Assembly (NCBI GenBank): GCA_001780775.1
Contig: MFIO01000034.1
Span: 1 to 37,185, forward strand
DNA from: Candidatus Giovannonibacteria bacterium RIFCSPLOWO2_12_FULL_43_11c
Lineage (GTDB): Bacteria > Patescibacteriota > Minisyncoccia > JACPKW01 > UBA11713
Reading direction: 5' to 3'
DNA length: 37,185 nucleotides
Shown here: positions 1 through 9,439 of the stretch, in pieces
Layout: every line of letters begins with the position of its first letter
Position numbering within the stretch: the first letter of the stretch is position 1
Notes under the pieces: model-generated
The model's database searches: none
Told to the model about the DNA's origin: nothing
What the model saw: only the letters and a program-made list of their open reading frames with translations
Position numbers and translations under genes: made by a program

Positions 1-501
1 AAATACGAGAAGGCATTGGTAAGCGATCTTAAAATTAGAATCGACGAGACGTCAAAATATGTACGGCCGCAAGAAGGAACAATGGATTTCGCGTTTATGT
101 TTATTCCATCAGAAGCAATTTATTATGATTTATTAATTAACAAAGTCGGCGCTGTTATTGAAGATAAAAATTTAATTTCGTACGCTGGACAGAAAAAGGT
201 CATCGTTGTTTCTCCTACATCATTTCTCGCGTATCTGCAGACTGTGCTGCAGGGTCTGCGAAATCAAAAAATATCAGAACAAGCCCAAGATATCATAAAG
301 CACGTTGGATCCTTGGGCAGACATCTTCTAACCTACCAGGATAACTTTCAGAAGGTTGGAAAGAGTTTAAGCGCCACAGTTAGCGCCTATGACAAGTCGT
401 ATCAAGAGTTCTCGAAAATTGACAAAGATATCATCAAGATTGCAGGAGAGGGTATAGAATCGGAGCCGGTCATACTTGCTAAGCCTAGAGAAATCGAGTA
501 A
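1..501 (+). CDS. rmuC: DNA recombination protein RmuC, C-terminal part (5' truncated by window edge)
   Basis: Frame 1 is open from base 1 (KYEKALVSDLKIRIDETSKYVRPQEGTMDFAFMFIPSEAIYYDLL...VVSPTSFLAYLQTV), an RmuC-like signature; the listed TTG start is internal. Confidence 0.85.
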   Translation, partial: KYEKALVSDLKIRIDETSKYVRPQEGTMDFAFMFIPSEAIYYDLLINKVGAVIEDKNLISYAGQKKVIVVSPTSFLAYLQTVLQGLRNQKISEQAQDIIKHVGSLGRHLLTYQDNFQKVGKSLSATVSAYDKSYQEFSKIDKDIIKIAGEGIESEPVILAKPREIE

Positions 502-504
502 AAT
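476..504 (+). promoter_or_regulatory. Putative sigma70 promoter of rplU: TTGCTA-N17-TAAAAT, 6 nt before ATG
   Basis: TTGCTA (476-481), 17-nt spacer, TAAAAT (499-504), aatttc, ATG at 511; no Shine-Dalgarno. Confidence 0.55.
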
Positions 505-510
505 AATTTC

Positions 511-825
511 ATGTCAAAATTCGCGGTAATAAAAACGGGCGGGAAGCAATATTTGGTCAAAGAGGGGGAGAAGTTACGGATTGAGAAATTGCCCGCCAAT
601 GACGGCGGTTTAATTGCGTTTAATGAGGTTCTGGCGATTGGGGATGAAAACGGCATCGAGGCGGGCTCGCCGATTTTGAGCAATTCCAAAGTTGAGGCGG
701 AAAGAGTTGGCGAAGGGCGGTTTAAAAAAGTAATCGTCGCCCGCTATCATTCGAAAACAAGATACCGCAAAAACAAAGGCCACAGACAACACTTCACTGA
801 GATAAGGATAAAAGAAATTAAATAA
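511..825 (+). CDS. rplU: 50S ribosomal protein L21
   Basis: MSKFAVIKTGGKQYLVKEGEKLRIEKL...KTRYRKNKGHRQHFTEIRIKEI is a canonical bL21 pattern. Confidence 0.97.
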   Translation: MSKFAVIKTGGKQYLVKEGEKLRIEKLPANDGGLIAFNEVLAIGDENGIEAGSPILSNSKVEAERVGEGRFKKVIVARYHSKTRYRKNKGHRQHFTEIRIKEIK

Positions 826-1434
826 TTATTTCCTGTTCTCGAACGCGTGCCGGAGCGTATCGCGATCGGAGTATTCGAGTTCGGTTCCAGTTGAGAGGCC
901 GCGGCCGAGGTTTGTAATCTTGAGTTCGCGGTTTTTTATTGTCTCGGAAAGCATTTCCTCAATGAAGTGACGAGTCATGTCGCCCTCGGTTGTCGCCGAG
1001 AAGGCTAAAACAATTTCTTTGATTGAATTTGATTCGCCAATCCTCAATTTTAATTCCCTAAGATTTAATTTCCCTTTCTTCTCCGGCTTTAAAGGAGATA
1101 GAAGTCCGCCCAAAACAAAATAGCCGCCGTCGTATATATTGTTTTTTTCTAGGTTCTCTATATCAGCATCCTTCTCAACAATTAAAAGTTTTGAATCGTC
1201 TCGAGATGGGTTTTCGCAGACCACGCAATATTTCGCCTTGCCTGAAAATATCCGATAGCACCTTCCGCAACGCGATATCTCCTCGCTTATTTTTAAAATA
1301 GAACTTGCCAAATCTTTTAAATATTTGGGGTTCTCGTCCGCGAGCGCGTAGACAAATCGCCTTGCTTGCCTGGGACCAATTCCTGGGAAGCGCTGAAAAA
1401 GTTCGGTCAATTTCGAAATTATCGGATCACTCAT
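826..1434 (-). CDS. recR: Recombination mediator RecR
   Basis: FPGIGPRQARRFVYAL HhH, C4 zinc finger CGRCYRIF...CVVC, Toprim LLIVEKDADIENLE. Confidence 0.95.
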   Translation of the reverse strand: MSDPIISKLTELFQRFPGIGPRQARRFVYALADENPKYLKDLASSILKISEEISRCGRCYRIFSGKAKYCVVCENPSRDDSKLLIVEKDADIENLEKNNIYDGGYFVLGGLLSPLKPEKKGKLNLRELKLRIGESNSIKEIVLAFSATTEGDMTRHFIEEMLSETIKNRELKITNLGRGLSTGTELEYSDRDTLRHAFENRK

Positions 1435-2833
1435 TTACTTCATAGTTATCAAAATCGGACTTGGAATCAAGTGATGAAAAACTCGCCTTATCCGGATTAA
1501 AGTAGAGATCGATTTTGCCCAAGGGGCCATTTCTGTGTTTTGCAACCATTATTTCCGCTTGGTTAGGCCTAGAAGAATTTTCTTTATATCTATCCTCGCG
1601 GTAAATGAACAAAACAACGTCCGCGTCTTGCTCGATTGATCCGGACTCACGAAGGTCTGATAAACGTGGGATTGGCGGATGCCGACTTTCCACGGCACGC
1701 GAAAGCTGGGATACGGCGAGAACCGGAACATTCAATTCCTTCGCGAGCGCTTTAAGCGAGCGGGAAACTTCCGTAATCTGCTGGACCATGCTTTCTGAAG
1801 ACGTTCGTGGCTGCATTAGTTGGAGATAGTCAATGACAAGTAGCCCCAGCTTTCCGTTATCTGCTTGAAGCCTCCTGCCCATAGCGCGCATTTGCAATAC
1901 ATTATTTGAAGCTTCGTCGTCTATATAGAGCGGGGCTTTAGATAGGCGGCCCAGCGCGTCTCGTATCCGCGCGAAATCGTCTCCATCATCCGGAATTCTG
2001 CCAGTCCTCAATTTCCAGAGATCTACATGCGCTTCGGCTGATATAAAACGGTCAACCAGCTGTTGGGTAGACATTTCAAGCGAAAAAATCCCAACTGGTA
2101 TATTTTTATGAACAGCCGCGTAGCGGGCGATATCTAGCGCTAATGATGTCTTTCCGAATGAAGGGCGCGCCGCCAAAATTATCAAATCGGATTTCTGGAA
2201 TCCCGCCAAAATATTATCCAGATCTTTAAAACCGGTTGGAACCCCGCTTAATTCGTTTTTATTCTTATGCAGGGTGTCGTATCGTTCGAATGCTTCTCGG
2301 AGAGGCTGGTCCAATGAAACAAATCTCTGATGCAAGGATCTTTGCGCAAGCGAAAATACTTTTTTCTCCGCTTCGTCGAGAAGTGCGTCTGTATCTTCGT
2401 TCTCGTTGTATCCCAATTCGCCAAGTTCGCCAGAAACCTGTATCAAATCGCGTAAAACTTTTTTCTTATGGACAAGTTCGGCATAATGTCGGATATTTGA
2501 CGATGTTGGAACAGCATTTACGAGACTGGTCAGATAGGAAACTCCTCCTATCTGTTCGAGATTTCCTTTTTCCCGTAGCCGGGACGATACGGAAAGGACA
2601 TCAATAGGCTCCCGGCGCTCAAAAAGCTCCATCACGGCCGTAAAAATTGCCTGATGATTCGGGCGATAAAAATCCTCCGCCCTAATTACGTCCATCACTT
2701 TATAAATCGCGCTGCCGTCAATAAACAAAGACCCAAGAGTCGATATCTCTGCGTCTATATTTTGAGGAGGCATCTTCATTGTTTTTGATTGAAATGGCGA
2801 CTCAATAGGTTTTGATGCGGATTTTTCGTCCAT
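1427..2833 (-). CDS. dnaB: Replicative DNA helicase DnaB
   Basis: PPQNIDAEISTLGSLFIDG; Walker A AARPSFGKTSLALDIA; LLVIDYLQLM; SDLRESGSIEQDADVVLFIYRED. No intein. Confidence 0.97.
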   Translation of the reverse strand: MDEKSASKPIESPFQSKTMKMPPQNIDAEISTLGSLFIDGSAIYKVMDVIRAEDFYRPNHQAIFTAVMELFERREPIDVLSVSSRLREKGNLEQIGGVSYLTSLVNAVPTSSNIRHYAELVHKKKVLRDLIQVSGELGELGYNENEDTDALLDEAEKKVFSLAQRSLHQRFVSLDQPLREAFERYDTLHKNKNELSGVPTGFKDLDNILAGFQKSDLIILAARPSFGKTSLALDIARYAAVHKNIPVGIFSLEMSTQQLVDRFISAEAHVDLWKLRTGRIPDDGDDFARIRDALGRLSKAPLYIDDEASNNVLQMRAMGRRLQADNGKLGLLVIDYLQLMQPRTSSESMVQQITEVSRSLKALAKELNVPVLAVSQLSRAVESRHPPIPRLSDLRESGSIEQDADVVLFIYREDRYKENSSRPNQAEIMVAKHRNGPLGKIDLYFNPDKASFSSLDSKSDFDNYEVNE

Positions 2834-2898
2834 AGTTTATTTATTAAAGATAAAGCTCGCGCCGAAGCTGGGCAAGTCGAGAGACGAATAACTTGTGC

Positions 2899-4215
2899 TT
2901 AACCTGCCTTCTTAATCCTTGCCCCCATAGGAGTGTCCTCTATTATATATCCTTCCGCGAGGATTTTATTCCTTATAGAGTCTGCCTCCCTCCATTTTTT
3001 TTCGCTTCGCAATACCTCTCGCTCTTTGATAAGTTTTTCTAGCTTGGCGCCCGCTTTTATTTTCTTCAATTTTCCGAGCCCCAGACCTAAAATCTTGTCC
3101 GCAAACAGTATTTCATCTTTGCCCACGGCCTTCCATACGAGCGCCAGGGCTTTAGGGATGTTTAGATCGTCATTTACAGCAGAGAGAAAATCTTCCCAAA
3201 ATTTTCTTAAAACTTTCTTGTCAGATTTCGGAGCGGCCAGAGTCTTTTCCGCAAGATTTTTTCTAGCGTTTCTAGCGGCAGAGAGAGACCCCCATGTGAA
3301 CGATAGGGGAGAACGGTAATGGGCGGTTAGTGTCAAGTATCTAAAGTCGAGAGGTTCGAATCCGCAAGCACCAAGGTCACGAAGGGTAAATGTATTTTTG
3401 AGTGATTTTGACATTTTGTGTCCTTCGACTGACATCATCTCCCCCTCGACAAAAAACCTTACGAACTTTTTTCCGTACGCGGCTTCTGATTGTGCAATCT
3501 CATTTTCATGATGGGGAAATATCAAATCAACGCCTCCTGTATGAATATCGATCGGCATTCCAAGATATTTCACTGACATTGCCGAACATTCTACATGCCA
3601 ACCGGGACGCCCTGAACCAAAAGGAGATGGCCACGACGGCTCATCTTCCTTTTTGAATTTCCACAATGCGAAATCCCGCGCGCTGTCTTTTTCATACTCG
3701 TCATTATTAACCCTCGCGCCAGTTTTAAGATTTTGTTTTTTTAAGCGGGATAATTTTCCATAGGATTTAAATTTAGATATATCAAAGTAGACGCCGTCGC
3801 CGGATTTATAAGCATATTCTTTCTCAAGAAGTATTTTAATAATGTCAACCATTTCTTTGATATGTTCCGTTGCGCGAGTATATTTCGTGGCAGGAATAAT
3901 ATTTAAACTTTTTACGTCGCTCAAAAACTCTTTTTCGTAGTATCGGGTAAAATCTTTGATCGGCTGGCCGGCATCCCTTGATCCTTTTATCGTTTTATCA
4001 TCAACGTCCGTAATATTCATTATTTCTTTGACCTTATAGCCGCTTAACTCAAGTACTCGCCGTAACAAATCATTGAAAATGGAAGTTCGGAGGTTGCCAA
4101 TGTGAACGTAGTTGTATACTGTCGGACCGCAAGCGTAAAAACTCACGCTCTTTCCTTTAGACGGTTTAAATATTTCTTTTTTCCGTGAAAGCGCATTGAA
4201 AAGTCGCAATGGCAT
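2899..4215 (-). CDS. cysS: Cysteine--tRNA ligase
   Basis: FYACGPTVYNYVHIGNLRT, ITDVDDKTI, WHVECSAMSVKYLG, HKMSKSLKN. Confidence 0.97.
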   Translation of the reverse strand: MPLRLFNALSRKKEIFKPSKGKSVSFYACGPTVYNYVHIGNLRTSIFNDLLRRVLELSGYKVKEIMNITDVDDKTIKGSRDAGQPIKDFTRYYEKEFLSDVKSLNIIPATKYTRATEHIKEMVDIIKILLEKEYAYKSGDGVYFDISKFKSYGKLSRLKKQNLKTGARVNNDEYEKDSARDFALWKFKKEDEPSWPSPFGSGRPGWHVECSAMSVKYLGMPIDIHTGGVDLIFPHHENEIAQSEAAYGKKFVRFFVEGEMMSVEGHKMSKSLKNTFTLRDLGACGFEPLDFRYLTLTAHYRSPLSFTWGSLSAARNARKNLAEKTLAAPKSDKKVLRKFWEDFLSAVNDDLNIPKALALVWKAVGKDEILFADKILGLGLGKLKKIKAGAKLEKLIKEREVLRSEKKWREADSIRNKILAEGYIIEDTPMGARIKKAG

Positions 4216-4221
4216 TTTTAC

Positions 4222-4250
4222 ATTCTATGCCCAAGAATAAAATTGAGCAA
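4222..4250 (-). promoter_or_regulatory. Putative promoter of cysS: TTGCTC-N17-TAGAAT, 6 nt before ATG
   Basis: Reverse complement reads TTGCTC, 17 nt, TAGAAT, gtaaaa, ATG (4215). Confidence 0.5.
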
Positions 4251-5076
4251 TCGCAATGGATATTAGGACAACAACGAATGCAATTAGCTTTTTTCTGTCA
4301 ATTTTTTCCTTTAAAATGAAAATTGCCACGAAGTAAACAAGAAGGGGCTGGATTGAGAATAGTAACATTGTATAAATTATTCCTGAACGCTGGTATGAAA
4401 AGTAAAACAGTATCCAGGCGACTGAAGTTAAAACATTGGTTAAAGCTAATAACCATAGAGCAGAAGTTGAAATAGTTTTAATCTGTTTTTGAAAAAATGG
4501 CATTATTGCCGCAGTTACCACGCCCATTCGCAACATTTCCAATGAAATCGGGTTCCAGTCTGCAAGAAGGATTTTAGACACGGCGGCCGCCAGTGGCGCC
4601 ATGGTTAGTGACCATATTAAAAATGGAAGCGTGTCTTTTTTTATTAGTAAATGGCCCCTTTTCAGATGAGACCAAACGATTGCAATGGATGCAATAATCG
4701 CTGGGATTAAAATAACATAATTTCTCTCGTCAGAAAATATTATGCCAGAGAAAATAATTACAGGAAGAGCTGTAAGCAACCCGATGACTTCCATTTCGCT
4801 AAGCTTATCGTGCTTAAGGGCTCTGTAGTAAATCACATTACTGGCAATAGTCAGCGCAACAGAGGCAAAAAGCCACCAAAACGTTTTGTATATCAGCTCC
4901 CTACTTATTGGAGAATCGAAGGCAAAGAAAATGAGCAGATTTATAAAAAATATGAGCGGGAAGCTTATTCCAATGTATGCCCGAAAATCTATTTTTCTGA
5001 AAGATAAAATTACTTTATCTAACGAGAAAGAAGCCGCCTGAAGTACGGCGGATAAAATAGGGAAAATTAAATCCAT
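4225..5076 (-). CDS. EamA/DMT-superfamily membrane transporter
   Basis: About ten TM segments with two EamA-like halves. Confidence 0.75.
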   Translation of the reverse strand: MDLIFPILSAVLQAASFSLDKVILSFRKIDFRAYIGISFPLIFFINLLIFFAFDSPISRELIYKTFWWLFASVALTIASNVIYYRALKHDKLSEMEVIGLLTALPVIIFSGIIFSDERNYVILIPAIIASIAIVWSHLKRGHLLIKKDTLPFLIWSLTMAPLAAAVSKILLADWNPISLEMLRMGVVTAAIMPFFQKQIKTISTSALWLLALTNVLTSVAWILFYFSYQRSGIIYTMLLFSIQPLLVYFVAIFILKEKIDRKKLIAFVVVLISIAIAQFYSWA

Positions 5077-5981
5077 TTTCTGGACTTAAAAAATAGCAAC
5101 ATTCCAAATACCACGAGAATCATTATGCCAATGATTATCCAAAAGTCGTGCGGCTGGCCAACGATAGGACGCGATACGGTGTTAATCGCGAAAATCGACG
5201 CGATCAAAGAGAGGGGAAATGTGAGGAGGGCAAGCATTGTGAATATTTTTACCGTTTCAGTTGAACGGCTGGACTGAAGAGCATTATAAGTGTCGTAGAG
5301 AACTTCGAGAGAATCTTTGTCATTTTCCGTCAGTAAAATAATCCGCCTATAACTTTGAGAAAGTTCTCGCATTCCTTTTATGAAATCGGGACCCAAAGTC
5401 GCGCGCGCGATGGGAGTAAATTCTTCCATTACCATTCCGTGCGGACGAATTGAACGGGAGAAATCAAGAATATCGCGCCGCAGAAGAGAAATTTCCTCAA
5501 TTAATTCCTTTCGTTCGATCGAAAAAATCCGATCTTCTATCCGGTCTATCTTTTTTTGGATGTGATCCAGCTCGTTTAGCAAGTGATCATAGATCTTCCC
5601 CCAGATATAATAGAGTATCCCGTGCGAGTCCTTTTCGAATATTTCCGCTCGAAGCCTCTTATCAAATTGAATTTTCTCAAAAATCTTTTGGATCGGTTCA
5701 ATGGGCTCGTAATGGACAGTCAGGAGCAATTTTTCACCGATCACAATATCAAGTTCACGCGAATGATGATGTTCTTTGCTGTGATCATAAATTGGCAATG
5801 GAAAAATTAGATATAGATAATTGCCATAGTTCTCGGCTTTAGGATGGAAACTCGGCCTTGAAATTTCGTCTGATATGGGGCGGGGGAGCGAGAATTCCTT
5901 AGTTAGTTCAGAAAGTTCATTTGGAGACGGATTATATGCGTCAACCCAAAGTATCCCGTTTTCGTCGATCCTTGATAGCAT
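5067..5981 (-). CDS. corA: CorA-like divalent metal transporter
   Basis: CorA-like cytosolic domain, two C-terminal TMs (LTFPLSLIASIFAINT...; FWIIIGIMILVVFGMLLFFKSRKWI). GMN is replaced by AIN. Confidence 0.85.
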   Translation of the reverse strand: MLSRIDENGILWVDAYNPSPNELSELTKEFSLPRPISDEISRPSFHPKAENYGNYLYLIFPLPIYDHSKEHHHSRELDIVIGEKLLLTVHYEPIEPIQKIFEKIQFDKRLRAEIFEKDSHGILYYIWGKIYDHLLNELDHIQKKIDRIEDRIFSIERKELIEEISLLRRDILDFSRSIRPHGMVMEEFTPIARATLGPDFIKGMRELSQSYRRIILLTENDKDSLEVLYDTYNALQSSRSTETVKIFTMLALLTFPLSLIASIFAINTVSRPIVGQPHDFWIIIGIMILVVFGMLLFFKSRKWI

Positions 5982-5984
5982 GAT

Positions 5985-6001
5985 TATCTTATTCTAAGAT
6001 A
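5985..6001. promoter_or_regulatory. Dyad TATCTTA-TTC-TAAGATA filling the divergent corA / S41 protease gap
   Basis: Perfect 7-bp arms with 3-nt centre in the 19-bp gap. Confidence 0.4.
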
Positions 6002-7254
6002 TGTGGATACCTCTTACTATGGAAATGTCAGGAAGGAAGAAAATATATTTTATTTTATCGGCGCTAATCATAATAGGCGCTTCTTTTGCGCTTGGCGGCG
6101 CATTCGGCTATAACCAAAGATCAGAAATCGAGCGTGTTTTCGGGGTTGCCAACAAATCCACGCCTGCAGGCGAGGAAATCGACTTTTCGCCCTTTTGGAA
6201 TGTATGGAGAGTTGTTGGCGAAAAATACGGCTTGCCGGAAGAAATTAACCAGGAGATGCGGCAAAAGATGGTATGGGGCGCAATCAGCGGGCTTTTGTCT
6301 CCGCTTGACGACCCATACACAGTATTTTTCCCTCCGGCAGAAAAGGAACTATTCGAATCCGAAGTCAGAGGAAATTTTGAGGGAGTTGGCATGGAGATCG
6401 CAATAAAAGATGGGATCTTAACAGTCGTATCCCCACTGAAAGGAACTCCGGCCTCAAATGCTGGAATCAGAGCTGGGGACAAAATACTCAAAATTGACGG
6501 CAAGGAAACGGACAAGATGAACGTTGAAGAGGCCGTCGGCTATATCAGGGGACCGAAAGGGTCCTCCGTTAAGCTCACTGTGTTTTCGCCCGGGGCGGAT
6601 AAATCACGCGAACTTAGCGTTATCAGGGACACTATTCAAGTTCCAGCCATTGAGACAAGCCGTGCGGGAGATGTTTTCATAATTAAATTAAATATTTTTT
6701 CGGAACGCGCCCCATTTGAATTCCAAAAGGCGTTGCGGGAATTCACTCTATCTAAAACCGATAAATTAATCATTGATTTGCGCGGGAATCCAGGAGGATA
6801 TCTCGATGGCGCAGTGGATATTGCTTCTTGGTTTCTTGAAATTGGGAAACCAGTTCTTCGTGAAAAATACAAGGACGGCAAAGAGGATATTTTACGCTCG
6901 CGCGGCTATAACGCTTTTCCGAACACGCGAATCGCAGTTTTAATTAATGAGGGCTCTGCTTCAGCATCGGAAATCTTAGCTGGTGCTTTGCGCGACCACG
7001 GGAAAGCAAAACTTGTCGGCAAGAAAACCTTCGGAAAGGGATCCGTACAGGAACCTGTTCTAATTACCGACAGCACATCATCCGTAGTCGGAATGCTCAA
7101 AATTACGATTGCGCGGTGGTTAACTCCTAGCGGCGAAGATATAACTAAGCAGGGGATTCGCCCGGATTATGAAGTTGATAATCCGACTTCCGAGGAAGTT
7201 GATGCAAAAAAGGATCCGCAGCTTTCGAAAGCGCTTGAAATATTAAGAAACTAG
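6001..7254 (+). CDS. S41 family C-terminal processing peptidase with PDZ domain
   Basis: PDZ (LKGTPASNAGIRAGDKILKIDGKE) and S41 core (LIDLRGNPGGYLDGAVDIASWFL; NEGSASASEILAGALRDHGKAKLVGKKTFGKGSVQ). Start may be internal. Confidence 0.93.
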   Translation: MWIPLTMEMSGRKKIYFILSALIIIGASFALGGAFGYNQRSEIERVFGVANKSTPAGEEIDFSPFWNVWRVVGEKYGLPEEINQEMRQKMVWGAISGLLSPLDDPYTVFFPPAEKELFESEVRGNFEGVGMEIAIKDGILTVVSPLKGTPASNAGIRAGDKILKIDGKETDKMNVEEAVGYIRGPKGSSVKLTVFSPGADKSRELSVIRDTIQVPAIETSRAGDVFIIKLNIFSERAPFEFQKALREFTLSKTDKLIIDLRGNPGGYLDGAVDIASWFLEIGKPVLREKYKDGKEDILRSRGYNAFPNTRIAVLINEGSASASEILAGALRDHGKAKLVGKKTFGKGSVQEPVLITDSTSSVVGMLKITIARWLTPSGEDITKQGIRPDYEVDNPTSEEVDAKKDPQLSKALEILRN

Positions 7255-7263
7255 TTCTAATAG
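7235..7263 (+). promoter_or_regulatory. Putative promoter of rplI: TTGAAA-N17-TAATAG, 6 nt before ATG
   Basis: TTGAAA (7235-7240), 17 nt, TAATAG (7258-7263), atactc, ATG 7270. Confidence 0.5.
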
Positions 7264-7269
7264 ATACTC

Positions 7270-7719
7270 ATGAAAGCAATATTAGAAAAAGATATCTCCG
7301 GTCTAGGGAAACGCGGAGACATAAAAGAGGTCAAAGAAGGATATTTTCGTAATTTCTTAATGCCAAATAAACTCGCTACCGTAGCAACAAAAGACGGGAT
7401 CAAAGAGCTCGAAAGAAAAGATAAGTTGAAAAAAACTTCTAGCAAACTAACTCAAGAAAAAATTTCACTCGAGTTGGATAAGCTTGCGGGACAAATTATT
7501 GCGTTTGATGGAAAAATAAACGAGAAAGGGAATTTGTATAAGGCAATCAGCGCGAAAGATATTGCCAAAAAGTTAGTAGAAAGCGGTTTCGGCGAAATCA
7601 AGGTTGAATGGATCATGATTGAAAAGCCAATCAAAGTGGCAGGGAAGTCAGAGTTAGAGATACGAACCCCGCATGGCAAGAGGGCAACGGTTTTTATTGA
7701 AGTTCGGAAACAACGTTGA
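7270..7719 (+). CDS. rplI: 50S ribosomal protein L9
   Basis: [40 protein letters not shown] is the bL9 signature. Confidence 0.96.
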   Translation: MKAILEKDISGLGKRGDIKEVKEGYFRNFLMPNKLATVATKDGIKELERKDKLKKTSSKLTQEKISLELDKLAGQIIAFDGKINEKGNLYKAISAKDIAKKLVESGFGEIKVEWIMIEKPIKVAGKSELEIRTPHGKRATVFIEVRKQR

Positions 7720-7978
7720 CTACGCTCACTCGCGAGGTCTTACCGTCAAATGAAGTTTTTCGCTTTGTGGAAAATTTAACTAAACCGCTTATCATCGAAT
7801 AAAGCGTCCAGTCTCTTCCGGCTTTTACATTTTCACCGGGATAAAATTTCGTCCCGCGCTGGCGAACAATAATCGAGCCGACTTTCGCGCGTTCGCCAGC
7901 AAATAGTTTTACGCCCAAATACTTGGGTTTCGAATCCCTTAAATTTGAAGTTGATCCAGTTGCTTTTGTATGTGCCAT
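7694..7978 (-). CDS. rpmA: 50S ribosomal protein L27
   Basis: [51 protein letters not shown]. 3' end overlaps convergent rplI by 26 bp. Confidence 0.96.
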   Translation of the reverse strand: MAHTKATGSTSNLRDSKPKYLGVKLFAGERAKVGSIIVRQRGTKFYPGENVKAGRDWTLYSMISGLVKFSTKRKTSFDGKTSRVSVVNVVSELQ

Positions 7979-8003
7979 GGCTTATATATACTTTAATAAG
8001 ACT

Positions 8004-8345
8004 ATGCTAAAAGATTATATTTCAAAAGTCAAGGCGAAAGAAAGCGATATTCTCCTGATAATTACGCTAATTACAATTGCGATAATAGGTTTCGCGCTCG
8101 GGAGAATATCAGCAATTAGAGAAAATCATTACAAAATAGATATCTCGTCAGTTGATCTGCCGGATTTACAAAATCTACCGCAATCAGCTTCCGTTTTCGT
8201 TGGATCAAAAGTAGGAACAATATATCATTTATCGACTTGCCCCGGAGCAAAATCGATTAAAGAAGAGAATAAAATATATTTTAATACTAAGCAGGAAGTG
8301 GAAAAAGCGGGGTATAGACCCGCGCTCAACTGCCCAGGGTTATAA
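8004..8345 (+). CDS. Membrane-anchored protein with C-terminal Ada-like Cys/metal-binding motif
   Basis: N-terminal TM then VGSKVGTIYHLSTCPGAKSIKEENKIYFNTKQEVEKAGYRPALNCPG. In-frame ATG at 8004 preferred: TTTAAT 6 nt upstream. Confidence 0.65.
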   Translation: MLKDYISKVKAKESDILLIITLITIAIIGFALGRISAIRENHYKIDISSVDLPDLQNLPQSASVFVGSKVGTIYHLSTCPGAKSIKEENKIYFNTKQEVEKAGYRPALNCPGL

Positions 8346-8414
8346 GAAGACCTGCTTGCCTTTGGCGGGTCGCAAAATCTATGATGTGCGACATTCTACA
8401 TACATGTGAAGTCC

Positions 8415-8615
8415 CTATCCCCTAATATCCTTGGCGGCTTTAAGTAATGGCTCCCAAATAGGATGGATAAAATTTATCCACGCGTATTGGCTCCATCTCC
8501 ACGCTATTGAGAAATTTTCTTTAAGTTTTTGGTTTTGGGTTAAGTCCCCTATCGAAATGCCAAGAAGGCTTATTACTACTATCGCGAGAATAATGATTAT
8601 TAAGGTTTTAATCAT
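8415..8615 (-). CDS. Small membrane protein, hypothetical
   Basis: 66 aa, N-terminal hydrophobic helix, overlapping the next gene by 4 nt. Confidence 0.5.
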   Translation of the reverse strand: MIKTLIIIILAIVVISLLGISIGDLTQNQKLKENFSIAWRWSQYAWINFIHPIWEPLLKAAKDIRG

Positions 8616-9025
8616 TGCGGCGTTCCTATATCCGAAGTTTTTATCCTATCGACATTTATAATTTTATTTTCTTCTGGTCTATATAATATCACCTTATCTG
8701 CTTTTATATAAATTAAAACTTTGTCACCACTCTTCGCGTTCATAAAGAAAATCTTTGATTTAAGCTTGGCTGGGTCAGTGACAGTCGCGATGGTTGGCGT
8801 CTCAGTTTCCGGCAAATAATAAATTTTCGATACGCTACTTATTATGTCGTCGTTGTTTAAGCCGAGACTTCTTAGATATTTAGAAACAAAAAATCCGATT
8901 CCTCCAAAAAGGATGACTACCCCAATAACCGCGATTGCGGTTTTTGAAATCCTATTTCGTTCTTTCACCCGAGTTTCATTTTTACTCTCCGCGGGCCACG
9001 ATCTCCGGATTCTGACATTGTCCAT
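8612..9025 (-). CDS. Single-pass membrane protein, hypothetical
   Basis: Basic N-terminus, TM (AIAVIGVVILFGGIGFFVSKYL), beta-rich extracytoplasmic domain. Confidence 0.65.
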   Translation of the reverse strand: MDNVRIRRSWPAESKNETRVKERNRISKTAIAVIGVVILFGGIGFFVSKYLRSLGLNNDDIISSVSKIYYLPETETPTIATVTDPAKLKSKIFFMNAKSGDKVLIYIKADKVILYRPEENKIINVDRIKTSDIGTPQ

Positions 9026-9124
9026 ATCAATAGAATTAACATGAAATCACATTCCTTGGAAGAGAGCTTTTTTTGGTCAATATCTAGACTTATTCACTTT
9101 GCAAATATTTAAAAATTATATAGA

Positions 9125-9136
9125 CTATGATCATAG
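9125..9136. promoter_or_regulatory. Perfect 12-bp palindrome CTATGATCATAG before the MerR-type HTH start
   Basis: Palindrome 4 nt upstream of the likely ATG at 9141. Confidence 0.35.
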
Positions 9137-9140
9137 AATT

Positions 9141-9425
9141 ATGGTTGATAATGATTCATCGAAGTTCATAAATATTAAAGCGGCTGCTAGAATGCTCGGT
9201 GTATCTCCCTTAACTCTCCGTAATTGGGATAAGCGTAAAAAATTGATTGCATTTCGGCATCCTATTAATAATTATAGAGTCTATAAGCTCGGAGATATTG
9301 AGAACTTTTTGAGCACTATAGAAAACACTAATAAGCCAAAAAAAATACATATCGACTTCTTGGAAGATGATATTCCGGAATCTGATGCTGATAATTCTGG
9401 CGATGATGATGTATTAAGGATATAG
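9141..9425 (+). CDS. MerR/excisionase-type HTH DNA-binding protein with acidic tail
   Basis: INIKAAARMLGVSPLTLRNWDKRKKLIAFRHPINNYRVYKLGDIENFL is a MerR-like HTH; acidic C-terminus. Domain begins after the internal Met. Confidence 0.8.
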   Translation: MVDNDSSKFINIKAAARMLGVSPLTLRNWDKRKKLIAFRHPINNYRVYKLGDIENFLSTIENTNKPKKIHIDFLEDDIPESDADNSGDDDVLRI

Positions 9426-9439
9426 CAATTTTGTAATGT

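Noticed and set aside
5450-5842. Plus-strand ORFs over the CorA gene
   Set aside because: Shadow ORFs; low-complexity, no independent signals.
7694-7719. rplI/rpmA 26-bp convergent 3' overlap as a novel arrangement
   Set aside because: Short convergent overlaps are common in compact genomes; recorded in the features only.
8346-8414. GACCTGC...GCGGGTC hairpin between convergent genes
   Set aside because: Weak stem with a G-U pair and no clear T tract; not convincing as a terminator.
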